DNA of 64,000 bases, from contig NZ_QGGB01000009.1 in assembly GCF_003150675.1 (NCBI RefSeq), positions 186,001-250,000 of the forward strand, in the 5' to 3' direction. Positions 16,098 to 25,502 of the stretch are shown one piece after another. The notes under the pieces are model-generated. The model was not told the origin of the DNA, did no database searches, and saw only the letters and a program-made list of their open reading frames with translations. The position numbers were made by a program, and so were the translations under genes. This DNA is from Rhodohalobacter mucosus (GTDB lineage: Bacteria; Bacteroidota; Rhodothermia; Balneolales; Balneolaceae). How positions within the stretch are numbered: the first letter of the stretch is position 1; every line of letters starts with the position of its first letter.

Positions 16098-16661
16098 TTA
16101 ACTGTCCTGAAATACGGGACTCAGTGTGGGATACCGGCGGGTGATGTATTCAAAACCGCCAAAGAGCACTCCTGAGTAGATCAGGTCTCCGGCTAAGGTG
16201 TAGTGAAAGAAAGGAACGGCTGCGGTGTAGCACATTGCAAGTCCCTCGAGAGTGAGGGGGTACATCGGACTGCTGAGCCACACTCCGAAATTACTTATAA
16301 CGAAAAAGATGGTGGATGCGCCAAGGGCACCGCCCAAAACACGCCCAAAAGAGACCTTTCGGAGCAGGTAATAACCCAGAACTGCAATCATCGCAAAAGA
16401 GCCGTAGATAAAGAGTGCTCCGCTGCTGAACCATGCAAACCCTTCATAGTATTCAGCATATCTCATATTGTTTAGAAATAGGTCGCTGGCCCAAAGGGCT
16501 GCAAGAGGGATGATCAAAGCCCATTTTTTATCCTTGAAATAGGCCATTCCGAACAGTGCAATAGCCCCGAGCGGTGTGAAATTGTACGCGTGCGGGAGCA
16601 GTCTTGAGAGCACTGCAAAAAGGATAAAGCCTGATATGAGATAGAAAGTAGTACGTTTCAT
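16098..16661 (-). CDS. DUF6580 family integral membrane protein
   Basis: A 187-residue protein with about five transmembrane helices. LLPHAYNFTPLGAIALFGMA and PLAALWASDLFLNN near the N-terminus, FFVISNFGVWLSSPMYPLT in the middle, and TLAGDLIYSGVLFGG near the end are the recurring motifs of this Bacteroidota-enriched family. Its helical layout recalls the S-components of ECF transporters, which is only a suggestion. The ATG at 16661 is preferred over a longer open reading to 16733, because family members start at the equivalent of MKRTTFYLIS. Confidence 0.75.
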   Translation of the reverse strand: MKRTTFYLISGFILFAVLSRLLPHAYNFTPLGAIALFGMAYFKDKKWALIIPLAALWASDLFLNNMRYAEYYEGFAWFSSGALFIYGSFAMIAVLGYYLLRKVSFGRVLGGALGASTIFFVISNFGVWLSSPMYPLTLEGLAMCYTAAVPFFHYTLAGDLIYSGVLFGGFEYITRRYPTLSPVFQDS

Positions 16662-16779
16662 GAAATTTGATTGCCTTATTGCATTCTGAAGGTCGATGTG
16701 CGGGAAAGGCTGAATAGCCGCCGCTGTATACATTCGAATATCAAATATAAGGGATGAAGAGCAAAAGTGTGAGGGGAGA

Positions 16780-16813
16780 AAAAAGAAAAAGCCCCGGTTT
16801 TGGCGGGGCTTTT
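16780..16813 (-). terminator. rho-independent terminator of the YceI gene
   Basis: A perfect 10-bp stem AAAAGCCCCG / CGGGGCTTTT (16787-16796 with 16804-16813) and 7-nt loop, followed on the minus strand by a further T-rich run. It lies about 23 bp after the YceI stop. Confidence 0.85.
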
Positions 16814-16835
16814 CCAGAAGGGATAAAAAATGAAA

Positions 16836-17450
16836 TCAGATAGCAGTCGTCAGTTCAAGATTCAGCTGAATATTTACCTGATTGCCCACTACTGCGGTTG
16901 CCGCCCAGTCGCCGGTTCCTACACCATAGTCGTTCCGCATCAGTTCAGCACTGGCCCGGATACCTGCTACACGGGTATTCTCCTGCATCGGGTGATCCAT
17001 AACGCCAAGAAGTTCAAAGGGCAATTCGAAATCACGGGTAATATCGCGGATGGTCATCTCCCCTTTTGCAATAAATCCACCTTCACCATCTTCTACGATT
17101 TCACTACTCACAAAACGGATATTCGGCCATTGAGCAGCGTTGAAAAAGTCTTCCGACATCAGGTGGTTGTCGCGCCGTTCATTCCTTGTATCAATTCCGG
17201 ATACCGGAATGGTTACATCAATGCGGCTCTCTTCCAGGTTTGCCGGGTCAAAATTAACCGTTGCGGAATAATCCCGGAAAGTTCCGTCTACCGGAGTGAA
17301 AAAGTGATTTATGGTAAAGTTTATAGCACTGTGGGCCTTGTCAATTTCCCATGACGTAGCATCTGCCGTTTTGTTGTCGACAGTGGTATATGCGGCTGCG
17401 AAGAGAAATGTAATGGCGAGTAGGGTGGTTCGTATAATTGTATTGTACAT
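16836..17450 (-). CDS. YceI family periplasmic lipid-binding-like protein
   Basis: A 204-residue secreted protein. A signal peptide is visible (TTLLAITFLFAAAYT, residues ~8-22). The mature part is the YceI lipocalin-like barrel: WEIDKAHSAINFTINHFFTP, SRIDVTIPVSGIDTRNERRD, MIRD-type segment MTIRDITRDFELPFEL. YceI proteins bind isoprenoid or other hydrophobic ligands in the periplasm and are often induced by stress; the ligand here is unknown. It is a single gene with its own terminator. Confidence 0.9.
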   Translation of the reverse strand: MYNTIIRTTLLAITFLFAAAYTTVDNKTADATSWEIDKAHSAINFTINHFFTPVDGTFRDYSATVNFDPANLEESRIDVTIPVSGIDTRNERRDNHLMSEDFFNAAQWPNIRFVSSEIVEDGEGGFIAKGEMTIRDITRDFELPFELLGVMDHPMQENTRVAGIRASAELMRNDYGVGTGDWAATAVVGNQVNIQLNLELTTAI

Positions 17451-17654
17451 GACTAATTAAGAGTTTGTTGAAATTGTTTCAATGTTAAACGATCAGATTG
17501 AATCGACCGTTCCAGCTTTATTGTTTTGAGAAATATAATTCTATACGGGCCTGTATCGTTTCAGCTTTCTGTAAAGAAAGTGTAACCATTGTTTAACATG
17601 GGGCTATATGATGCAAGAGCATGGATGCCGTCGGTGCCTGCGTATTGGGGTCTG

Positions 17655-18275
17655 TTACTCTTCCTCTTCCTCTTCCTCTTTTAGAGAGGCAGGATCAATA
17701 GTGTATCGCCAGGGCCGGTGCGCGTCTTCTTCGGCATAGTCTATTCCAATGCGTTTTGAACGGGCAATGTCGGAAGGAGAGATCATAAGGGGGGTATCTT
17801 CAATCCATACCGGTTTAGTAAACAGAGACGTTTTATTGAAATGGGTTGTGATACCAAGTGCCTGCGTGAATTTTCCGGGGCCGCTGGTAAGATTCTTAAA
17901 AGTTGTGCCCCCACGCCTCTGCTGCATCCGTTCCACACCAGATTCCGGTAGAACAGCTCTCACCAAAACTGCATCCGCCAACCCCTCCCGGTTGGTTACA
18001 ACATTGAACAGGTGGTGAATGCCGTAGCAAAGATAGATATACGCGTGGCCCGGTTTACCGAACATCACCTCGGTTCGCGGTGTGCGCTTTCCGTTGTTGG
18101 CGTGGCATGCTTTGTCGCCCCGCCCGCAGTAAGCTTCCGTTTCAATAATAATTCCCGAGGTAAAATGACCGTCGATGAGTGTGCAGAGACGTTTTCCCAG
18201 CAGTTCCCGGCTCACCAGGGTAACGTCAGATCTTGAATAGAAGGAAACGGGCAAAAGATTCTCCGGACTTCTCAT
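17655..18275 (-). CDS. DNA-3-methyladenine glycosylase, AAG/MPG type
   Basis: A 206-residue base-excision repair enzyme removing alkylated and deaminated purines. ELLGKRL, the catalytic-Glu segment IIIETEAYCGRGDKACHA, HAYIYLCYGIHHLFNVV and RAVLPESGVERM are all classical AAG motifs. The extreme C-terminus is a run of seven Glu encoded by a GAGGAA hexanucleotide repeat, which may vary in length by slippage. It lies 14 bp downstream of the BrkB gene on the same strand. Confidence 0.92.
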   Translation of the reverse strand: MRSPENLLPVSFYSRSDVTLVSRELLGKRLCTLIDGHFTSGIIIETEAYCGRGDKACHANNGKRTPRTEVMFGKPGHAYIYLCYGIHHLFNVVTNREGLADAVLVRAVLPESGVERMQQRRGGTTFKNLTSGPGKFTQALGITTHFNKTSLFTKPVWIEDTPLMISPSDIARSKRIGIDYAEEDAHRPWRYTIDPASLKEEEEEEE

Positions 18276-18289
18276 ACATAGCTTCTTTT

Positions 18290-19216
18290 CTATGAAATAG
18301 CAGTGTAGGGGTTCTTTTCAATCGCAGGCGCGGGTTCCAGATAGGTGTCCTGGTAGGCTCTTGCCAGAATGGCTGTGAGCACAAACAGTACAGCCGAGTA
18401 AAAAACCCATATGCCGATGATTACAATAACGGTGTATCCCTGATAATAATATCTATACGCAGTAAGTGCGTATTCCAGATAAACGGATACTCCATACTTC
18501 GCGATTTCAAAAAGGAGCGTGTAGGTCAGCGCACCCACGAGGGCCACGCGGGGGTGTATTCTGCGCTCACTGATATAGCGGAAAATGGCATAGAAAAGCA
18601 GCGGGGCAAAAATAACGGGAATCACGTACGTGAGCATGTCGGATATCCACCCCAGCTCAATCTCAATATCGGCATAAGGAATCACAATCGTGTCGAACGC
18701 AAAAAGTGAAATAATGGAAATGGCCATGGTAAAAAAGAGAAACACTCCTCCGATAACGCCAAAAGCAAAAAAGTTATGAATAAGCTCCATCGCCGGGTGC
18801 TTCCGGTCCTCAATTTCAAAAACATCAAAAATCACATGTTTAATGGTGTGAAATAGGCCTTGTGAGAAGAACAGAAGAATGATAAGACCGATAATTCCGA
18901 AGATTTGACGGGCTCCCACAAGCGGAAGAATAATATCTTCAAGCGTTACCGCACCTTCAATCAGGTCGCCCGACTGTGTTTCAAAATTGAGTCTTGGAAG
19001 GAGTTCGCGGCCGTAACGGATCAGCTCCTCAAATGCGGCTTCAATAGATAGAATGTAACCCAGGATTGAAATCAGGATCAGCGTGAAGGGGATGGCACAA
19101 ATAAACAGATTAAAGGAAATCGCTGATGCATTGAAAAATACATGTTTTTCCAGCACAAGCTCACCCGCCAGCTTCCAGAATCGGGATAATTTCTTTTTGT
19201 CAATATCAGCGATCAT
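18290..19216 (-). CDS. YihY/BrkB family inner membrane protein
   Basis: A 308-residue protein with about six transmembrane helices. The start region (NASAISFNLFICAIPFTLIL) and the later RYISERRIHPRVALVGAL segment match the YihY/virulence-factor BrkB family. Despite old naming as ribonuclease BN, these are membrane proteins of unsettled function. The gene upstream is divergent (mutS) and the AAG glycosylase gene follows it on the same strand. Confidence 0.88.
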   Translation of the reverse strand: MIADIDKKKLSRFWKLAGELVLEKHVFFNASAISFNLFICAIPFTLILISILGYILSIEAAFEELIRYGRELLPRLNFETQSGDLIEGAVTLEDIILPLVGARQIFGIIGLIILLFFSQGLFHTIKHVIFDVFEIEDRKHPAMELIHNFFAFGVIGGVFLFFTMAISIISLFAFDTIVIPYADIEIELGWISDMLTYVIPVIFAPLLFYAIFRYISERRIHPRVALVGALTYTLLFEIAKYGVSVYLEYALTAYRYYYQGYTVIVIIGIWVFYSAVLFVLTAILARAYQDTYLEPAPAIEKNPYTAIS

Positions 19217-19368
19217 GAAAAGTAAAAATAAACGGAAGCAGTGTTAAAGCCAATTTTGTATACATGTCTCATCCATTATACTGAATCGGCTTTCTAAAAA
19301 AAGGTGAGAAATCAATACCTTTACAATCAACAGGGTAATTGAACAATTCTGAGGTATCCGCCTGCGCC

Positions 19369-22038
19369 ATGACAAAGAAAAAGAAGCAGACACCGCTGAT
19401 GCGGCAATATTTTGAGATCAAGGAGAAGCATCCGGGCACCATTTTGCTGTTCAGGGTGGGTGATTTTTATGAAACCTTTGCGGATGACGCCGTACTTATC
19501 AGCAAAGAACTTGGCATCACCCTTACCAAACGCAACAATGGCGGAGATCAGACACCGCTTGCGGGTTTTCCGTATCATGCACTCGATACCTACCTTCCCA
19601 AACTGGTTAAGCGGGGATTCCGGGTTGCTATATGTGAGCAGACCGAAGACCCCGAGACTGCAAAAAAGGCCGGTAAAAAAATTGTGGACCGTGAGGTAAC
19701 CGAAATCACCACCCCCGGTATCACGCTCTCTGAGAAGTTGCTGCAGCACAAGCGCAACAATTACATTGTATCTCTACACTGGGCGGGGGGGACGGCCGGT
19801 ATCTCTTTTTCAGATATCTCGACCGGAGAGTTTGCTCTAAGCCAGGTATCCAGGCCCGAACTTGACAGCCTGTTGCAGTCGCTGCAGCCTTCCGAAATTC
19901 TGGTGCAGAAAAAATACAAGAATAAGCTGTCCGATGAGCTGAATGCCTACAATACTACCTTCATTGACGACTGGGTGTACGAAGGAGATTACGGCTACAA
20001 ACTTCTCACCGATCACTTCAAAACCCATTCGCTGAAAGGATACGGCGTGGAAGAGCTGGAGGTCGCACATACGGCTGCGGGTTCGCTTCTTCACTACATG
20101 CAGGAAACACAAAAATCTTCCCTGGGGCACCTTCGAAGACTTTATGCATACGAAAACGCAGACTATATGTCGCTCGATGGCTCCACAAAACGAAACCTGG
20201 AGCTCACTGCCAGTATGCAGGAGGGAGGTACCGACGGAACCCTGGTATCCATTCTGGATGAAACAAGTACTGCGATGGGCGGTCGCCTGCTTCGCAAATG
20301 GATTATGCGTCCGCTAAAGCAGATCAGGCCGATTGAGGAGCGGCTCGACGCTGTGGATGTGCTGGTGAAAGATCATGTGCGGCGTGAGGATTTGCGGGAA
20401 GAACTTCAGCAGATTGGAGACCTGGAGAGGCTCATCAGCCGGATCAGCGTTGGCCGTACAAACGCCAGGGACCTTAAGCAGCTGCAGCTTTCACTGGAGC
20501 AGGTTCCGAAAGTAAAAATGCAGATCGGGAATAGTGATAATCAGCTGCTCAGCTCCATTTATGAGAGGCTGAAAATGATGGTGGACCTCCAGGAGAGAAT
20601 AAGTCATGCACTGGTGGAAGAGCCTCCGGCGAGCATTCGCGACGGGGGTATTTTTGCCGATGGTTTTCATGAGGATCTGGATGAGCTGCGGGAGATTGCG
20701 CGGAACGGGAAGACCTATATCGCAAAAATAAAGGACAAACTGGCAAAAGAGGCCGGAATTCCGTCTCTCAAGATCGGATACAATAAGGTATTCGGATATT
20801 ACATTGAGGTTACCAACACCCATAAGGATAAAGTTCCGGATCATTTTATCCGGAAACAGACGCTTGTTAACTCCGAGCGGTACATTACGCCGGAGCTGAA
20901 AGAGGTGGAGGAGAAGGTGCTGTCGGCCGAAGACCGAAGCAAAACGCTTGAAGGAGAACTCTTTGAAGAGCTTCGCATCTATGTGTCCGAATTTACCGAT
21001 GATATACAGCAGATCGCACATGCCCTTGCAGAACTCGACTGCATTCAAAGCTTTGCAGAGGTGGCTTTTCGCAACAGCTATGTGCGTCCGGACGTGAATG
21101 AGGAGGATGTAATCGATATATCGCGCGGCCGGCATCCCGTAGTTGAAAAGACACTTCCCCCCGGTGAGCCCTTTATCCCCAACAATATCCATCTGGATAA
21201 CAGCGAATACCAGATCCTGATGATCACAGGGCCCAATATGGCGGGTAAAAGCATTATTCTGAGGCAGACCGGCCTGCTGGTGCTAATGGCGCAGATAGGG
21301 TGCTTTGTTCCGGCCGACAAGGCAACCATCGGTCTTGTAGACAAAATCTTTACGCGCGTGGGTGCGTCAGATAACCTGGCCGCCGGTGAGAGTACCTTCC
21401 TGGTGGAGATGAACGAGGCGGCCAATATTCTCAACAATGCAACGCCAAAATCACTGATTCTGCTTGATGAGGTGGGGCGTGGAACCAGCACTTTCGACGG
21501 ACTCAGCATTGCATGGTCTCTGTCAGAATATCTCCATAATAAACCCGAAGTGGCTGCAAAAACCCTGTTTGCCACACACTACCATGAACTGAATGAGCTG
21601 GAGAGCCGCTATGAGAGGATTAAGAATTTTAATGTGCAGGTAAAGGAACATGACGGGAAGGTTATCTTTCTCAGGAAACTGGTTCGGGGAGGGGCAGATC
21701 ACAGCTACGGTATCCAGGTGGCTAATATGGCGGGCCTGCCGGATGTTGTCATTAACCGCGCAAAAGAGATACTGGCCAACCTTGAAAGTCACAGTCTCGA
21801 TGTGAGCCACGACGGAAACGGTGCTATAGGAAAAACTGCAAAGAAAAAAGATGCCGCCCGTAAAACGGTGCAGCAGGTAGAGAGCCAGGGCCAGCTGCCG
21901 CAGATGACGCTGTTCGGTTCACAGATGGATCCAAACGTTGAAACCCTGATCAACAAGCTGGAGGCCAGCGATCCGGAAAGAATGACGCCCATTGAAGCGC
22001 TGCTGCTTTTGAGTGAACTGAAGAGATTGGCGAAGTAA
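19369..22038 (+). CDS. mutS: DNA mismatch repair protein MutS
   Basis: An 889-residue MutS1 that recognises mismatches and recruits MutL. The mismatch-contacting motif VGDFYETFADDA is near residue 30, the clamp and lever regions follow, Walker A GPNMAGKS is at ~621-628, and Walker B DEVGRGTSTFDG starts near 700. The C-terminal tail includes a Lys/Ala linker and a final helix-rich dimerisation segment. A TTG ten codons upstream is in frame, but the ATG at 19369 (MTKKKKQTPLMRQYFEIK) is the natural start. Divergent from brkB. Confidence 0.97.
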   Translation: MTKKKKQTPLMRQYFEIKEKHPGTILLFRVGDFYETFADDAVLISKELGITLTKRNNGGDQTPLAGFPYHALDTYLPKLVKRGFRVAICEQTEDPETAKKAGKKIVDREVTEITTPGITLSEKLLQHKRNNYIVSLHWAGGTAGISFSDISTGEFALSQVSRPELDSLLQSLQPSEILVQKKYKNKLSDELNAYNTTFIDDWVYEGDYGYKLLTDHFKTHSLKGYGVEELEVAHTAAGSLLHYMQETQKSSLGHLRRLYAYENADYMSLDGSTKRNLELTASMQEGGTDGTLVSILDETSTAMGGRLLRKWIMRPLKQIRPIEERLDAVDVLVKDHVRREDLREELQQIGDLERLISRISVGRTNARDLKQLQLSLEQVPKVKMQIGNSDNQLLSSIYERLKMMVDLQERISHALVEEPPASIRDGGIFADGFHEDLDELREIARNGKTYIAKIKDKLAKEAGIPSLKIGYNKVFGYYIEVTNTHKDKVPDHFIRKQTLVNSERYITPELKEVEEKVLSAEDRSKTLEGELFEELRIYVSEFTDDIQQIAHALAELDCIQSFAEVAFRNSYVRPDVNEEDVIDISRGRHPVVEKTLPPGEPFIPNNIHLDNSEYQILMITGPNMAGKSIILRQTGLLVLMAQIGCFVPADKATIGLVDKIFTRVGASDNLAAGESTFLVEMNEAANILNNATPKSLILLDEVGRGTSTFDGLSIAWSLSEYLHNKPEVAAKTLFATHYHELNELESRYERIKNFNVQVKEHDGKVIFLRKLVRGGADHSYGIQVANMAGLPDVVINRAKEILANLESHSLDVSHDGNGAIGKTAKKKDAARKTVQQVESQGQLPQMTLFGSQMDPNVETLINKLEASDPERMTPIEALLLLSELKRLAK

Positions 22039-22141
22039 CCGGTGGCACCTATTGGTGGCGCGGACACGGACTCCTTGGAATCCCCAAAAAATATGCTTTT
22101 ACTAAAGAGATAGTACTTTTTTGAAAAAAGTCCCCGATAAC

Positions 22142-23155
22142 ATGAAAAATTTTTTTACAGTCTCTTTTTTCATTTTGCTGGCAGGTTGCTCAGAAGAGCG
22201 TCCGGAGTTTCAGCATTTTCTAGACGGGGAACCCCAGGATCAGGCAGAACGAATAGTCACAGTGCTGGATAGTCCGGTTGATATCCTGAACTTTTCGGAT
22301 TTTGACATCTACTCACCGGGCACCCTTGAACAAAATAGCACACATCTTTTCCTGATTGATTTCGGATCCTACTCAATCATTAAATTGGCAAAAGAGAACT
22401 TCCAGCAGCCGGAGACAATTTTATTCCGTGAGGGAAGCGGTCCGGGTGAACTTCAATCGCTGCAATCTATCGCAGCGGGTGAAAAACATCTCTATGCAGG
22501 AGATCCAAGGCAGCGAAGGATCGTTGTGACGGATACGGATGGCAATCACATCAGGGATATTGAGGCCCGTTTTTCCCCAGACAACTTAGTGTATGTGGGT
22601 GAGGATATGTTGTTGAATTATGATGCCCATCAGCAGGATAACCTATTCACTTTTTACGACATGTATAGGGATTCGATGAGTGGTTTTGAAGAGATCGAAT
22701 TTGGGTTCAGTGAAGTAATGAAGTATCCCGGATATCTTTCAGCTAATGGATCATCCATTTATTTCTCCGGCTATTCAGAACCTCTGTTGAGAAAATATTC
22801 GATCAATGGGGAGCTTCTGTTTTCCAGAAAAACGATTGATAATTTTGATACCTCAGATCAGTATGAAGAGAGAACCATGGGTGACAACAGAATTGTAACC
22901 TTCAGCGATGATGCGCTCTTTTCAGCCATTGATGTGAGTCAACAGGGAGAGTACCTTTATGTGATTCCTTATCACAACGGGAATAAGGATTACAAATATA
23001 TTGACCTGTACAGTTCTGAGACCGGCCGATATGTGAAGACGTACACGCTGGAATACTATCCCCGAAAAATTATTACGGATGAAAATTTTATTCACATGCT
23101 TGTCCGGGATGGGGAAGACAACCTTTTGGTAAAATACCGTTATCCGAATCCATGA
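22142..23155 (+). CDS. 6-bladed beta-propeller lipoprotein
   Basis: A 337-residue protein with a lipoprotein signal (SFFILLAGC, lipidated Cys16), hence probably outer-membrane or periplasmic. Repeated strand patterns such as LFLIDFGSYSIIKLAKENFQ, FREGSGPGELQSLQSI and LYAGDPRQRRIVVTDTDGNH are those of Bacteroidota 6-bladed propeller (NHL-like) proteins. The motif GxGPGELxxxxSI is diagnostic. A paralogue lies at 32876-33949. Its role is unknown; such proteins often sit near surface nutrient-uptake systems, but none is seen here. The ATG at 22142 is preferred to a TTG at 22121. Confidence 0.82.
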   Translation: MKNFFTVSFFILLAGCSEERPEFQHFLDGEPQDQAERIVTVLDSPVDILNFSDFDIYSPGTLEQNSTHLFLIDFGSYSIIKLAKENFQQPETILFREGSGPGELQSLQSIAAGEKHLYAGDPRQRRIVVTDTDGNHIRDIEARFSPDNLVYVGEDMLLNYDAHQQDNLFTFYDMYRDSMSGFEEIEFGFSEVMKYPGYLSANGSSIYFSGYSEPLLRKYSINGELLFSRKTIDNFDTSDQYEERTMGDNRIVTFSDDALFSAIDVSQQGEYLYVIPYHNGNKDYKYIDLYSSETGRYVKTYTLEYYPRKIITDENFIHMLVRDGEDNLLVKYRYPNP

Positions 23156-23242
23156 AAACGGAACAGCACATTTTTCAGGCTGATTTGGAAAATTTGATCA
23201 CACGCAGAGTCTGTTTACAATAACAAGAGGAGGAATAGATAG

Positions 23243-24283
23243 ATGAAAGCCATGCGCCTGCATCATACCGGAACAATGAATAACCGGCCTTCACCCCTCA
23301 GGCTGGAGGATGTGCCGGATCCTCATCCGGAAGCCGGTGAGCTTCTCCTTCAGGTATCCGTATGCGGGGTATGCCATACCGAGCTGGATGAAATTGAAGG
23401 CCGTACACCGCCGCCGGAACTGCCGGTTACACCGGGACACCAGGTGATAGGCACGGTTTTGACAACCGGCCGCGGTGTGAGCGGATTTTCTCAGGGCGAC
23501 CGCGTAGGGGTCGGGTGGATCTATTCAGCCTGCGGTGAGTGTGAGCACTGCAGAAACGGAAATGAAAACTTGTGCGAAAACTTTATTGCAACGGGCCGGG
23601 ATGCAGATGGCGGCTATGCGGAAAAGATGACCGTTCCTGCAGAGTATGCCGTTCGGGTTCCCGATGATTTGTCGGATGAGTCTGCCGCACCCCTGCTCTG
23701 TGCAGGGGCAATCGGGTATCGCTCACTTATGCTTACGGGCATTGAAAACGGACAAAAGCTGGGCCTTACCGGTTTCGGAGCATCGGGCCACCTGGTGCTG
23801 AATCTTGTAAAGCACCATTATCCTGACACAGAGGTCTTTGTTTTTGCACGGAATCCGCGAGAGCGCGAATTTGCAATGGAATTGGGTGCGGTATGGGCGG
23901 GTGATACGGACGAGGAGCCGCCGGAAAAACTGCATGCCGTGATTGATACCACTCCTGCATGGAAACCCGTTGTGGAGGCACTGAAGTCGCTGGAGCCCGG
24001 GGGAAGGCTTGTGATTAATGCGATTCGGAAGGAGGCGGGCGACAAAGAGTACCTGGAGAACCTGAACTATGAACGCGATCTCTGGATGGAGAAAGAGATT
24101 AAATCGGTTGCCAATGTAACGCGCAGGGACCTGTCGGAAATGCTGAGGCTTGCAGCAAAATACGGCATCAGGCCGGAAGTACGGGAATTTCCGCTTGAGG
24201 CAGCCAATAAGGCTCTTCAGGAGGTAAAAAATGGAGACATACGGGGTGCAAAGGTGCTAAGGATATCTGAAAATATGTCCTGA
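23243..24283 (+). CDS. zinc-dependent alcohol dehydrogenase family protein
   Basis: A 346-residue medium-chain dehydrogenase. The catalytic zinc site is suggested by Cys44 (CGVCHTEL) and His66 (GHQVIG). The structural zinc site has Cys at 97, 100, 103 and 111 (CGECEHCRNGNENLC). The Rossmann region GLTGFGASGHLVLNLVK follows near 175. A strong AGAGGAGG ribosome-binding site precedes the ATG. It resembles the AdhP-like group acting on primary alcohols or aldehydes; the true substrate is not deducible. A GntR-type regulator gene lies about 100 bp downstream on the same strand and may or may not control it. Confidence 0.9.
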   Translation: MKAMRLHHTGTMNNRPSPLRLEDVPDPHPEAGELLLQVSVCGVCHTELDEIEGRTPPPELPVTPGHQVIGTVLTTGRGVSGFSQGDRVGVGWIYSACGECEHCRNGNENLCENFIATGRDADGGYAEKMTVPAEYAVRVPDDLSDESAAPLLCAGAIGYRSLMLTGIENGQKLGLTGFGASGHLVLNLVKHHYPDTEVFVFARNPREREFAMELGAVWAGDTDEEPPEKLHAVIDTTPAWKPVVEALKSLEPGGRLVINAIRKEAGDKEYLENLNYERDLWMEKEIKSVANVTRRDLSEMLRLAAKYGIRPEVREFPLEAANKALQEVKNGDIRGAKVLRISENMS

Positions 24284-24387
24284 ACCGTCAAGGCTTCCCG
24301 TTTTGGGAAACGTCGAGCCGTAATTGGACATTCTCGCTGTTCAAAAGATGGTACATAAGCTTTTCAAGCCCTACCTTACCTGCCTCT

Positions 24388-25281
24388 ATGCAGCACTCTG
24401 CCAAACATATCGCCGACCGTATCCGGTTGATGATTTCCACCAAACAGTTTCAGGTTGGAGAACTGCTTCCGTCCACCAGGGTTCTGGGAAAACAGCTTGG
24501 AGCAAGTTTTCATACTGTGAGAAAAGCGTACCACCAGCTTGCGGCTGAGGGGCTAATCCGGTCAGAGCAGGGGCGCGGATTTGTGGTAAACCGACAAAGC
24601 ACAAAACTGGATAAGTCGGAACGAATCGAATTGGGTACCGAAAAAATGCAGGCGTTGCTTGAAGAGCTGATTGGCTATGGGCTTGACGAGGCAGAGATAG
24701 AAGCGATTTTTGAAGAGCAGGTGAGTTTTATGGAATGGCCCGACCGGATTCAGAGCATTGCAACTGTGGGTGAAACCAGAGAGCTTGCCAGACTGCTTTC
24801 CGATTCCATCAAAAAACAGGTTGGGGTAAAAAGTGATCTGCTGCTTGCCGATGAATATGATGAAGCGGTGAATTATGACGCTCTATTTGTGCCCATTCAT
24901 CTTGTTGGAGGCTTTCGCAGCCTGACCGACACCATTCGTATCCTGCCTGTTGTCTTTCATTATGATGCAGACGTACTGCTGTCCATCATGGACCGTGCTG
25001 CGATTGAAGCTATCGGGCTCGTAACGGCTGAGGAGGGATCGATTACAAAAATTATCAATGAGCTTAAATCCCTCATGAAATTTGAGGGTGCTTTTGTGGC
25101 CGGCGCAACCTACGGCAAGTCGCTGCCGCTATTTGTGCGGAATACGGATCTCATTCTGTATACACCTGCAAGCGCACGGCTTGTGGAAGAGAAAGTACCC
25201 GAGAAAAAACGAATCAGGCTGGAGTATATCCTTTCTGAGAAGAGTGCGGATATGATACGGTCGGAGTTGTGGGATCAGTGA
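24388..25281 (+). CDS. GntR-family regulator with unidentified C-terminal sensor domain
   Basis: A 297-residue protein. Residues ~1-70 form a GntR winged helix (IADRIRLMISTKQFQVGELLPSTRVLGKQL, then VRKAYHQLAAEGLIRSEQGRGF, quoted as two pieces of one motif region). A ~35-residue linker helix follows. Residues ~120-297 look like an alpha/beta domain with alternating strands and helices, possibly related to periplasmic-binding-like ligand domains of some GntR proteins; I cannot name it. The ligand and target are unknown. The gap downstream holds three different heptamer repeat tracts. Confidence 0.7.
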   Translation: MQHSAKHIADRIRLMISTKQFQVGELLPSTRVLGKQLGASFHTVRKAYHQLAAEGLIRSEQGRGFVVNRQSTKLDKSERIELGTEKMQALLEELIGYGLDEAEIEAIFEEQVSFMEWPDRIQSIATVGETRELARLLSDSIKKQVGVKSDLLLADEYDEAVNYDALFVPIHLVGGFRSLTDTIRILPVVFHYDADVLLSIMDRAAIEAIGLVTAEEGSITKIINELKSLMKFEGAFVAGATYGKSLPLFVRNTDLILYTPASARLVEEKVPEKKRIRLEYILSEKSADMIRSELWDQ

Positions 25282-25291
25282 GGTGTTTTAG

Positions 25292-25485
25292 TATTGAGTA
25301 GTGAGACGTCAAACGTCAGACGTGAAACGGGAGACAATGATTTGCAATCTCAGATGTTTTTTAAGCTTTGCCCTTGCTGACCACTGACCACTGACCACTG
25401 ACCACTCGTTCAGATTCTGTAATGAAAACGGTTTGAAGCTTCATTATCTTTTGCCAATTGCCAATTGCCAATTGCCATTTGCCTT
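25292..25485. repeat. three heptanucleotide tandem tracts
   Basis: Tract 1 (25292-25336): six adjoining degenerate 7-mers, of the type TATTGAG passing into ACGTCAA/ACGTCAG/ACGTGAA. Tract 2 (25378-25405): TGACCAC repeated exactly four times. Tract 3 (25451-25485): TTGCCAA three times, then TTGCCAT and TTGCCTT. The units differ but the period is always 7. The tracts lie between the GntR gene and the helicase gene; tract 3 ends 17 bp before the helicase ATG. They resemble the heptameric STRR sequences known in cyanobacteria. Confidence 0.9.
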
Positions 25486-25502
25486 TTCACTCTTCATTCA
25501 AA

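Noticed and set aside
25378-25485. Short regular repeats that might be a CRISPR array
   Set aside because: Repeat units are 7 bp and directly adjoining, with no unique spacers and no cas genes nearby.
25458-25502. TTG start extending the helicase by 15 residues
   Set aside because: The extension is encoded by the TTGCCAA heptamer tract and has no protein-like character; the ATG at 25503 follows.
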